This document shows, piece by piece, positions 55,576 through 64,000 of a stretch of 64,000 nt of DNA. A program made the translations under genes and the position numbers. The DNA is from Pseudomonas sp. ATCC 13867 (GTDB taxonomy: Bacteria > Pseudomonadota > Gammaproteobacteria > Pseudomonadales > Pseudomonadaceae). The notes under the pieces were generated by a model. That model worked only from the letters and a program-made list of their open reading frames with translations, had not been told where the DNA came from and ran no database searches. The stretch is from contig NC_020829.1 in the NCBI RefSeq assembly GCF_000349845.1, positions 248,001 to 312,000 of the forward strand, given 5' to 3'. Position 1 is the stretch's first letter. Every line of letters begins with the position of its first letter.

Positions 55576-57768
55576 ATGAATACCGAAGGCCTTAGCGAAA
55601 CCGAACTCCTCGAAGCCGACTCCACCGACGTCATCGTGGCCGAGACCACCGAAGCGACCCCTCCGCCGCCGGAGGTGACCGTCCCAGCGGTCAACGTGGA
55701 CGACAGCGCCCTCTACATTCATCGCGAGCTCTCGCAGCTGCAGTTCAACATCCGCGTGCTGCAACAGGCGCTGGATGAGTCCTACCCGTTGCTGGAACGC
55801 CTGAAGTTCCTGCTGATCTTCTCCAGCAACCTCGACGAGTTCTTCGAGATCCGCGTCGCCGGCCTGAAGAAGCAGATCACCTTCGCCCGCGAACAGGCCG
55901 GCGCCGACGGCCTGCTGCCGCACCAGGCGCTGGCGCGCATCAGCGAGCAGGTGCACGAGCAGGTCGCCCGCCAGTACAGCATCCTCAACGACATCCTGTT
56001 GCCGGAGCTGGCCAAGCACGATATTCGCTTCATCCGCCGCCGCTACTGGACGCCGAAGATCAAGGCCTGGGTCCGCCGCTTCTTCCGCGACGAGATCGCG
56101 CCCATCGTCACCCCGATTGGCCTCGATCCGACCCACCCGTTCCCGCTGCTGGTGAACAAGAGCCTGAACTTCATGGTCGAGCTCGAGGGCCTGGACGCCT
56201 TCGGCCGCGACTCGGGCCTGGCGATCATCCCGGCGCCGCGTTCGTTGCCGCGGATCATCCGTCTGCCGGAAGAGGTCGCCGGCCCCGGCGACAACTACGT
56301 GTTCCTCTCGTCGATGATCCACGCCCATGCCGACGACCTGTTCCACGGCATGAAGGTGAAAGGCTGCTACCAGTTCCGCCTGACCCGTAACGCCGACCTT
56401 TCGGTGGACGCCGAGGACGTCGAGGACCTGGCCCGCGCGCTGCGTGGCGAGCTGTTCTCGCGCCGCTACGGCGACGCCGTGCGCCTGGAGGTAGTGGACA
56501 CCTGCCCGACGCACCTGTCCAACTACCTGCTCAAGCAGTTCGGCCTGTCCGAAACCGAGCTGTACCGGGTCAGCGGCCCGGTCAACCTGACGCGCCTGTT
56601 CAGTGTCACCGGCCTCGCCAGCCATCCGGAACTGCAGCACCCGCCGTTCACTCCGGCGATTCCCAAGCTGCTGCAGAAGAAGGAAAACCTGTTCAACGTC
56701 CTGGGCAAGCTCGACGTGCTGCTGATGCACCCGTTCGAGTCCTTCACCCCGGTGATCGACCTGCTGCGCCAGGCCGCCAAGGACCCCAGCGTGCTGGCGA
56801 TCAAGCAGACGCTGTACCGTTCCGGCGCCAACTCCGAGATCGTCGACGCGCTGGTGGAAGCCGCGCGCAACGGCAAGGAAGTCACCGTGGTGATCGAACT
56901 GCGGGCGCGCTTCGACGAGGAATCCAACCTGCAGCTGGCCAGCCGCTTGCAGCAGGCCGGCGCGGTAGTGATCTACGGTGTGGTCGGCTTCAAGACCCAC
57001 GCCAAGATGATGCTGATCCTGCGTCGCGAGGACGGCGAGCTGCGCCGCTACGCGCACCTGGGCACCGGCAACTACCACGCCGGCAACGCCCGCCTGTACA
57101 CCGACTACAGCCTGCTGACCGCCGACGTGGCGCTCTGCGAGGACCTGCACAAGCTGTTCAACCAGCTGATCGGCATGGGCAAGACCCTGCGCATGAAGAA
57201 GCTCCTGCACGCGCCCTTCACCCTGAAGAAGAACCTGCTGGAGATGATCAACCGCGAGGCTGCCCAGGCCGCCGAGGGCAAGCCGGCGCAGATCATGGCC
57301 AAGGTCAACTCGCTGACCGACGCCAAGGTCATCCGCGCGCTGTACAAGGCCAGCCAGGCCGGCGTGAAGATCGACCTGGTGGTGCGCGGCATGTGCTGCC
57401 TGCGTCCGGGTGTGCCGGGCGTGTCGCACAACATCCAGGTGCGCTCGATCATCGGCCGCTTCCTGGAGCACAGCCGGATCTACTACTTCCTCAACGGCGG
57501 CGAGGAGAAGCTCTATCTCTCCAGCGCCGACTGGATGGAGCGCAACCTCGACATGCGTGTGGAGACCTGCTTCCCGGTGGAAGGCAAGAAGCTGGTGCTG
57601 CGGGTGAAGAAGGAGCTGGAGTCCTACCTGACCGACAACACCCTGGCCTGGGTGCTGCAGTCCGACGGCAGCTACGTGCGCCAGAGCCCCAGCGGCAACC
57701 AGAACGCCCGCAACTCCCAGGCGATGCTGCTGGAGCGGCTGTGTACGCCGGTGATCAGTTCGCGCTGA
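55576..57768 (+). CDS. ppk: Polyphosphate kinase 1
   Basis: A 730-residue kinase that reversibly makes polyphosphate from ATP. The N-terminal domain begins after an acidic variable tail (about 1-45) with [72 protein letters not shown] and the phospho-His segment [16 protein letters not shown] (about 475) follow. The second HKD-like part has [17 protein letters not shown]. Convergent with ppx, the opposing enzyme, each with its own terminator. It starts 21 bp after hemB and may be partly co-transcribed. Confidence 0.96.
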   Translation: MNTEGLSETELLEADSTDVIVAETTEATPPPPEVTVPAVNVDDSALYIHRELSQLQFNIRVLQQALDESYPLLERLKFLLIFSSNLDEFFEIRVAGLKKQITFAREQAGADGLLPHQALARISEQVHEQVARQYSILNDILLPELAKHDIRFIRRRYWTPKIKAWVRRFFRDEIAPIVTPIGLDPTHPFPLLVNKSLNFMVELEGLDAFGRDSGLAIIPAPRSLPRIIRLPEEVAGPGDNYVFLSSMIHAHADDLFHGMKVKGCYQFRLTRNADLSVDAEDVEDLARALRGELFSRRYGDAVRLEVVDTCPTHLSNYLLKQFGLSETELYRVSGPVNLTRLFSVTGLASHPELQHPPFTPAIPKLLQKKENLFNVLGKLDVLLMHPFESFTPVIDLLRQAAKDPSVLAIKQTLYRSGANSEIVDALVEAARNGKEVTVVIELRARFDEESNLQLASRLQQAGAVVIYGVVGFKTHAKMMLILRREDGELRRYAHLGTGNYHAGNARLYTDYSLLTADVALCEDLHKLFNQLIGMGKTLRMKKLLHAPFTLKKNLLEMINREAAQAAEGKPAQIMAKVNSLTDAKVIRALYKASQAGVKIDLVVRGMCCLRPGVPGVSHNIQVRSIIGRFLEHSRIYYFLNGGEEKLYLSSADWMERNLDMRVETCFPVEGKKLVLRVKKELESYLTDNTLAWVLQSDGSYVRQSPSGNQNARNSQAMLLERLCTPVISSR

Positions 57769-57784
57769 TCCGCCGGAGTCACCG

Positions 57785-57818
57785 AAAGCCCTGCCTCGCG
57801 GCGGGGCTTTTGGTTTTT
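57785..57818 (+). terminator. Intrinsic terminator of ppk
   Basis: GCCCTGCC-TCGC-GGCGGGGC, with one T-G pair, is followed by TTTTGGTTTTT. It lies 19 bp after the ppk stop. Confidence 0.85.
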
Positions 57819-57860
57819 CGTAGGCGTCCCGCGTCCCCCCTTGCGCTATCAGATCAAACG

Positions 57861-57895
57861 AAAAGGCCCCGACGTTTAAACGCCGGGGCCTATTT
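57861..57895 (-). terminator. Intrinsic terminator of ppx
   Basis: GGCCCCGACG-TTTAAA-CGCCGGGGCC forms a stem with one mismatch. On the minus strand the exit arm is followed by TTTTCGTTT. It lies 16 bp past the ppx stop. Confidence 0.85.
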
Positions 57896-57910
57896 CTGTC
57901 GCGGGGACGG

Positions 57911-59413
57911 TCAGCTCACGCTGAGCGAATAACCCACGCGGGCAAGCCAGCCGGCTTCCTGTTCGAAGTCCGCCTGGGTCAGCGGGTTGGCGGCCAGCCA
58001 GCCGTCCGGGAAACGCACGCTCAGGCTCTTGGAGGAAGCCTTCAGGGCCACCGCCGGCATCTGCTGGGTGCCACGGATGTGGTGGAAGAGGATAGCGAAG
58101 CGCAGCACGATGCACAGGCGGATCAGCTTGTCGCCTTCGTCGCCCAGTTCGTTGAACTTGTCTGCCGGGATGTTGCGACGGTGGCCGCGCACCAGCAGCG
58201 CCAGGGTCTGCTGGTCGAGTCGGGAGAAGCCGGCCAGGTCCGAGTGTTCGAGCAGGTAGGCACCGTGCTTGTGGTAGTGGTAGTGGGCGATGTCCAGGCC
58301 CAGTTCGTGGACGCGGGCGGCCCACATCAGCAGTTCGCGATGGCCTTCATCGTTCAGGTCCCAGGCCTTGGCGACCTGGTCCAGCGACTCCAGCGCCTTG
58401 GCTTCGACACGCGCCGCCTGCTCCGGGTCGACGTGGTAACGCTCCATCAGGGCGCCGATGGTGCGCTCGCGGACGTCCTCGTGGTGGTGGCGGCCGAGCA
58501 GGTCGTAGAGCACGCCTTCGCGCAGGGCGCCTTCGGAGTGGGTCATGCGGGACAGTTCGAGGGCGTCGAACAGCGCCTCGAGGATCGCCAGGCCCGCCGG
58601 GAAGATCGGCCGGCGGTCGGGCTTGATGCCGTCGATGTCGAGCTTCTCGACCTCGCCCAGTTTGAACATCTTGCGCTTGAGCCAGGCCAGGCCATCGGGG
58701 TTGATCTCGCCGTTGCCGTGGCCGCCGGCCTGGATCGCCAGGCAGATGGCGCGAATGGTGCCCGAGGCGCCGACGGCCTCATCCCAGCCCAGGCGGCGCA
58801 GGCTGTTCTCGATGCTCATCAGTTCCAGGCGCGCCGAGGTATAGGCCTGGGCATAGCGCGCGGGGGTGATCTTGCCGTCCTTGAAGTAGCGCTGGGTGAA
58901 GCTCACGCAGCCCATCTGCAGGCTCTCGCGCAGCTGCGATTCGAAGCGCTGGCCGATGATGAACTCGGTGCTGCCGCCGCCGATATCCACCACCAGGCGG
59001 CGGCCGGCGGTGTCCGGCAGGGTGTGGGACACGCCCAGGTAGATCAGGCGCGCCTCTTCACGGCCGGAGATGACTTCCACCGGGTGGCCGAGGATCTGGT
59101 CGGCAACACGGATGAACTCGGTGCGGTTGCGCGCCTCGCGCAGGGCGTTGGTGCCCACCACGCGCACCGAGCCCAGCGGCATGCCGCTGATGAACTGGGC
59201 GAACTGCTTCAGGCAGTCGAAGCCGCGCTGCATGGCTTCGGGGGTGAGCATGCGGTCTTCGCCGATGCCGGCGGCCAACTGAACCTTCTCGCCCAACCGC
59301 TCAAGGATGCGGATCTCGCCGTGATCGGCCTTTGCCAGGACCATATGAAAACTGTTCGAGCCGAGGTCGATGGCCGCGATCAAGGGAAAGGTCTTGGCTG
59401 GGGTATAGGGCAT
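57911..59413 (-). CDS. ppx: Exopolyphosphatase
   Basis: A 500-residue Ppx/GppA enzyme that releases phosphate from polyphosphate ends. The actin-like ATPase fold shows [16 protein letters not shown] (about 13-28) and [15 protein letters not shown] (about 140-154). The catalytic Glu lies in the [13 protein letters not shown] region (about 118). An HD-like C-terminal domain (about 310-500) includes [30 protein letters not shown]. The start is placed at ATG 59413 ([12 protein letters not shown]). An ATG at 59452 would add 13 residues, and neither has a strong ribosome site. Confidence 0.93.
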   Translation of the reverse strand: MPYTPAKTFPLIAAIDLGSNSFHMVLAKADHGEIRILERLGEKVQLAAGIGEDRMLTPEAMQRGFDCLKQFAQFISGMPLGSVRVVGTNALREARNRTEFIRVADQILGHPVEVISGREEARLIYLGVSHTLPDTAGRRLVVDIGGGSTEFIIGQRFESQLRESLQMGCVSFTQRYFKDGKITPARYAQAYTSARLELMSIENSLRRLGWDEAVGASGTIRAICLAIQAGGHGNGEINPDGLAWLKRKMFKLGEVEKLDIDGIKPDRRPIFPAGLAILEALFDALELSRMTHSEGALREGVLYDLLGRHHHEDVRERTIGALMERYHVDPEQAARVEAKALESLDQVAKAWDLNDEGHRELLMWAARVHELGLDIAHYHYHKHGAYLLEHSDLAGFSRLDQQTLALLVRGHRRNIPADKFNELGDEGDKLIRLCIVLRFAILFHHIRGTQQMPAVALKASSKSLSVRFPDGWLAANPLTQADFEQEAGWLARVGYSLSVS

Positions 59414-59603
59414 GTTGGGAGGTCCGGATAAATACGGGAGATATCCTGCCATTTTAGGCAAGTAGTGCCAATGAAGGGGGTGTCACCGATCAGCAGATGC
59501 CTCATCGGTGATAGATAGACTCAATCAGCGGTGCCTTTCGGTGCGGGCCGAGGCGGGATATGATGACGGACACTTTTTCGCATCCGATTGACGGAGAGAA
59601 TAC

Positions 59604-59930
59604 ATGAGCGAACATATCGTCAATGTTACCGATGCCAGCTTCGAGCAGGACGTACTGAAGTCCGACGGTCCCGTGCTGGTCGACTACTGGGCCGAATGGT
59701 GCGGCCCGTGCAAGATGATTGCGCCGGTACTCGACGAGATCGCCAAGGACTATCAGGGCAAGCTGAAAGTCTGCAAGCTGAACATCGACGAGAACCAGGA
59801 CACCCCGCCGAAGTACGGCGTGCGTGGCATCCCGACCCTGATGCTGTTCAAGGGCGGCAATGTCGAAGCGACCAAGGTCGGCGCACTGTCCAAGTCGCAG
59901 CTGGCTGCCTTCCTCGACAGCAACATCTAA
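59604..59930 (+). CDS. trxA: Thioredoxin 1
   Basis: A 108-residue thioredoxin with the active site WCGPCK (about 32-37) and the cis-Pro loop [11 protein letters not shown] (about 74-84). It is the general cytoplasmic disulfide reductant for ribonucleotide reductase and others. GGAGAG precedes the ATG. It lies upstream of rho as in most gammaproteobacteria and has its own terminator. Confidence 0.97.
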   Translation: MSEHIVNVTDASFEQDVLKSDGPVLVDYWAEWCGPCKMIAPVLDEIAKDYQGKLKVCKLNIDENQDTPPKYGVRGIPTLMLFKGGNVEATKVGALSKSQLAAFLDSNI

Positions 59931-59944
59931 GTCGAGAAGTCCTG

Positions 59945-59972
59945 AAAAACCCCGCCAATGCGCGGGGTTTTT
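59945..59972 (+). terminator. Intrinsic terminator of trxA
   Basis: AAAAACCCCGC-CAATGC-GCGGGGTTTTT is a classic hairpin with T5, located 14 bp after the stop. Confidence 0.93.
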
Positions 59973-60167
59973 CGTTATTGCCCCTAGACGCTCCGAAACT
60001 CGGGTGTTAAATTCGGGCGCACAACGATTGTTTCGTTGTCCCCTGCAAGCCGTCGCCGACGCACTTCCCATTCGAATTCCAAGCGATCCTGTCCGTCATC
60101 TACGGCGCGGCTCTTCAAGCATCACGCTTGTTCCCTTTTCCCCTTTCAGCGTATTTACGTCCCTTCT

Positions 60168-61430
<1,263 letters not shown>

Positions 61431-61450
61431 GCGCTCTGCGAGACCAACGA

Positions 61451-61476
61451 GGCCGGGGAAACCCGGCCTTCGTGTT
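61451..61476 (+). terminator. Intrinsic terminator of rho
   Basis: GGCCGGG-GAAA-CCCGGCC is a perfect 7-bp stem with a GNRA-type tetraloop, followed by TTCGTGTTT. Confidence 0.8.
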
Positions 61477-61535
61477 TCTGCAAGGCGCGGATAGGCGGTA
61501 GACTGTCGCATCATCCTGCCGCCATCGAGATCCTC

Positions 61536-63002
61536 ATGCAGTATCGCGACCTGCGCGAGTTCATCGCTGCCCTGGAGCAGCGCGGACAGCTCAAGCGCAT
61601 CCAGGCGCCGGTATCCCCGGTGCTGGAAATGACCGAGGTGTGCGACCGCACCTTGCGCGCCAAGGGCCCGGCCCTGCTGTTCGAAAAGCCCACCGGCTAT
61701 GACATCCCCGTACTCGGAAACCTGTTCGGCACGCCCGGGCGCGTGGCCCTGGGCATGGGCGCCGAGGACGTCTCCGAACTGCGCGAGATCGGCAAGCTTC
61801 TGGCCTTCCTCAAGGAGCCCGAGCCGCCCAAGGGGCTGAAGGACGCCTGGTCCAAGCTGCCGATCTTCAAGAAGGTCATCAACATGGCGCCCAAGGTCCT
61901 GCGGGACGCGCCATGCCAGGAAGTGATCGAGGAGGGCGACGCCGTCGACCTGTCCAGGCTGCCGGTGCAGACCTGCTGGCCCGGCGACGTCGCGCCGCTG
62001 ATCACCTGGGGCCTGACCGTCACCCGCGGGCCGAACAAGGAACGGCAGAACCTGGGCATCTACCGCCAGCAGGTGATCGGCCGCAACAAGGTCATCATGC
62101 GCTGGCTCAGCCACCGTGGCGGCGCGCTGGATTTCCGCGAGTGGTGCCAGAAGCACCCCGGCCAGCCCTATCCGGTGGCCGTGGCCCTCGGTGCGGACCC
62201 GGCGACCATCCTTGGTGCCGTGACCCCGGTGCCGGACAACCTCTCCGAATATGCCTTCGCCGGCCTGCTGCGCGGGCACAAGACCGAGCTGGTCAAGTGC
62301 ATCGGCAATGACCTGCAGGTGCCGGCCAGCGCCGAGATCGTCCTCGAAGGGGTGATCCATCCCGGCGAGATGGCCGATGAAGGTCCGTACGGCGACCACA
62401 CCGGCTACTACAACGAGGTGGACCGCTTCCCGGTGTTCACCGTCGAGCGCATCACGCGCCGGCAGAAACCGATCTATCACAGCACCTACACCGGCCGCCC
62501 ACCGGATGAGCCGGCGATCCTCGGCGTGGCGCTGAACGAAGTCTTCGTGCCGATCCTGCAGAAGCAGTTCCCGGAAATCACCGACTTCTACCTGCCGCCC
62601 GAAGGCTGCTCCTACCGCATGGCGGTGGTGACTATGAAGAAGCAGTATCCCGGCCACGCCAAGCGCGTGATGCTGGGTGTGTGGTCGTTCCTGCGACAGT
62701 TCATGTACACCAAGTTCGTTATCGTCACCGACGACGACATCAACGCCCGCGACTGGAACGATGTGATCTGGGCCATCACCACGCGCATGGACCCCAAGCG
62801 CGACACGGTGATGATCGACAACACGCCGATCGACTATCTGGACTTCGCTTCGCCGATCTCCGGCCTCGGTTCGAAGATGGGCCTGGATGCCACCCACAAG
62901 TGGCCGGGCGAGACCAGCCGTGAATGGGGCCGGGTGATCGAGAAGGACCCGGCGGTGACCCGTCGCGTCGACGAAATCTGGGCGAGCCTGGGCATCGACT
63001 GA
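61536..63002 (+). CDS. ubiD: 4-hydroxy-3-polyprenylbenzoate decarboxylase UbiD
   Basis: A 488-residue prenylated-FMN-dependent decarboxylase of ubiquinone synthesis. It works with the UbiX flavin prenyltransferase, not encoded here. The sequence starts [51 protein letters not shown] holds cofactor contacts, and [28 protein letters not shown] contains the catalytic Glu-Arg-Glu region (about 265-292). Length and termini match PA5237. Confidence 0.95.
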   Translation: MQYRDLREFIAALEQRGQLKRIQAPVSPVLEMTEVCDRTLRAKGPALLFEKPTGYDIPVLGNLFGTPGRVALGMGAEDVSELREIGKLLAFLKEPEPPKGLKDAWSKLPIFKKVINMAPKVLRDAPCQEVIEEGDAVDLSRLPVQTCWPGDVAPLITWGLTVTRGPNKERQNLGIYRQQVIGRNKVIMRWLSHRGGALDFREWCQKHPGQPYPVAVALGADPATILGAVTPVPDNLSEYAFAGLLRGHKTELVKCIGNDLQVPASAEIVLEGVIHPGEMADEGPYGDHTGYYNEVDRFPVFTVERITRRQKPIYHSTYTGRPPDEPAILGVALNEVFVPILQKQFPEITDFYLPPEGCSYRMAVVTMKKQYPGHAKRVMLGVWSFLRQFMYTKFVIVTDDDINARDWNDVIWAITTRMDPKRDTVMIDNTPIDYLDFASPISGLGSKMGLDATHKWPGETSREWGRVIEKDPAVTRRVDEIWASLGID

Positions 63003-63015
63003 TGCCTGGGTAACC

Positions 63016-63103
63016 CTGTAGGAGCGAGCTTGCTCGCGAACATTACCCTGCAGCGGGGCTGGGTTCGCGAGCAGGGACTAAGGCGTCTCCCTCGGTCCTA
63101 CAA
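63016..63103. repeat. REP pair (REPIN) 3, one arm degenerate
   Basis: TGTAGGAGCGAGCTTGCTCGCGAA (63016-63039) is intact. The partner arm starts GGTTCGCGAGCAGGGACT (63063) and ends GGTCCTACA (63095-63103), with its centre altered. The arms lie about 25 bp apart. Confidence 0.8.
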
Positions 63104-63126
63104 AATCAAAAGAACGAGAACAACGC

Positions 63127-64000
63127 TTGAAAGTGACCTTGCAACCCTCCGGCGCCCAGCTCGAGCTGCGCCCCGGCGAACGTATCCTCGATGGCGCGCG
63201 GCGCCTGGGCTACGAGTGCCCGCAGAGCTGCCGCAACGGCAACTGCCATATCTGCGCGGCGCTGCTGGTGGAAGGCCGCGTGCGCCAGTCGGGCGAGGTG
63301 CGCGACCACGGCGAACTCTTCACCTGCCTGGCCGAGCCGCTGGAAGACTGCGTACTGCACTGGGACGGTGTACTGGCGCCCGGAGAACTGCCGGTGCGCA
63401 AGCTGTCCTGCCAACTGACCTTCTGCGAGCCGGTGGGCGGCGATGTCTGGCGCGTGCGCCTGCGCGCACCGGCCGGCAAGCCGCCGCGCTACCACGCCGG
63501 GCAGTACCTGCTGATCGAGCGCGACGGCAATGAGCCGGCGGCCTTCTCCCTGGCCTCCGCGCCGCAGGAAGGCCGCGATCTGGAGCTGCACATCCTGGCC
63601 CGCGAGAACAGCGCCATCGACCTGCTGGCGCAACTGCAGCGCGACCACATCGCCCGCGTGCAGATGCCCTTCGGCGACGCGCACCTGGCCGACCTGCCGG
63701 ATGGCCCGCTGGTGTTGATCGCCGCCGGTACCGGCATGGCGCAGATGCACAGCCTGATCGAATACTGCCGTGCCACCGGTTTCGCCCACCCGGTGCACCT
63801 CTACTGGGGTGTGCGCCGCCCGGAAGACTTCTACGAACTGCCGCACTGGGAGCGGTGGCAGGGCGTGCCCAACCTGTACCTGCACAAGATCGTCAGTGAC
63901 CTGTGCGGCTGGCAGGGGCGTTGCGGGTTGCTGCATGAAGCAGTGTGCGAGGACTTCGCCGATCTTTCCGGCCTGCGGGTCTACGCCAGCGGCTCGCCAG
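63127..64000 (+). CDS. Ferredoxin-type flavin oxidoreductase (CDP-6-deoxy-delta-3,4-glucoseen reductase-like), 3' truncated
   Basis: The open frame runs off the window after 291 codons. An N-terminal plant-type 2Fe-2S domain has C-x4-C-x2-C in SCRNGNCHIC (about 36-45) and a fourth Cys in LFTC (about 73-76). An FAD-binding domain follows (YHAGQYLLIERDGNEPAAFSLASAP, about 124-148), then the NAD(P) part LVLIAAGTGMAQMHSLIEY (about 197-215). It resembles PA5236 next to ubiD; the physiological acceptor is unknown. The TTG at 63127 starts the domain, and GTG 63133 is an alternative. Confidence 0.85.
   Translation, partial: MKVTLQPSGAQLELRPGERILDGARRLGYECPQSCRNGNCHICAALLVEGRVRQSGEVRDHGELFTCLAEPLEDCVLHWDGVLAPGELPVRKLSCQLTFCEPVGGDVWRVRLRAPAGKPPRYHAGQYLLIERDGNEPAAFSLASAPQEGRDLELHILARENSAIDLLAQLQRDHIARVQMPFGDAHLADLPDGPLVLIAAGTGMAQMHSLIEYCRATGFAHPVHLYWGVRRPEDFYELPHWERWQGVPNLYLHKIVSDLCGWQGRCGLLHEAVCEDFADLSGLRVYASGSP

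Overview
This is a chromosomal window from a high-GC Pseudomonas, close to the P. aeruginosa group (P. nitroreducens, citronellolis and knackmussii are plausible; the species is inferred, not shown). The main evidence is gene order. From about 31 to 64 kb it follows the PAO1 block argH, algZ/fimS, algR, hemC, hemD, hemX, hemY, dsbH, algQ, fkbP, algP, ..., hemB, ppk, ppx, trxA, rho, ubiD. Protein lengths also match (TonB1 342 aa, AlgR 248 aa, HemC 313 aa, HemB 337 aa).

Layout. 0.0-6.4 kb: the tail of a beta-propeller-like protein, a tandem LAB_N membrane protein, a KgtP-type dicarboxylate transporter, a DHA2 drug exporter, a cyclopropane fatty acid synthase and a GNAT enzyme. 6.4-12.2 kb: a zinc-limitation and iron cluster with folE2, dksA2, two CobW-type GTPase genes, two small secreted cysteine-containing proteins of unknown function and tonB1. 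Two identical Zur-like palindromes and one perfect Fur-like palindrome lie at the expected promoters. 12.3-24.2 kb: housekeeping and transport genes (deoxyribosyltransferase-like protein, ChaA antiporter, adenine deaminase, SulP permease, mdtJI spermidine exporter, orphan ATP-grasp ligase, AEC carrier, SDR, metallophosphatase, CBS protein, a 59-residue acidic protein, two lipoproteins).

24.6-26.8 kb is a low-GC two-gene cassette: a DNA methyltransferase and a putative PD-(D/E)XK nuclease. It looks like a horizontally acquired restriction-modification system, and a tRNA-Arg(CCG) gene lies about 280 bp downstream. 27.2-30.8 kb holds gabD and gabT. gabD has a long leader carrying a promoter-like element, a small ORF and an intrinsic terminator whose loop contains the ORF stop codon. 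gabT has a structured 5' UTR that probably corresponds to the known gabT RNA motif.

30.9-46.7 kb is the argH/alg/hem block through a TerC-family gene. An intact IS4-family element (46721-48144) has inserted into the loop of the terC terminator, leaving an 11-bp target duplication. 48.2-64 kb holds a LysE exporter, a cytochrome c-FTR1 iron permease fusion, elbB, a sterol-desaturase-like protein, DedA, hemB, ppk and ppx (convergent), trxA, rho, ubiD and a truncated flavin/ferredoxin reductase. Three REP pairs (48.2, 51.6 and 63.0 kb) lie in intergenic gaps.

Themes are heme synthesis (hemC, D, X, Y, B), metal starvation, polyphosphate turnover, and polyamine/GABA export and catabolism. The least explained items are the methyltransferase/nuclease cassette, the gabD leader transcript, the mdtJI leader and the two secreted proteins in the zinc cluster.
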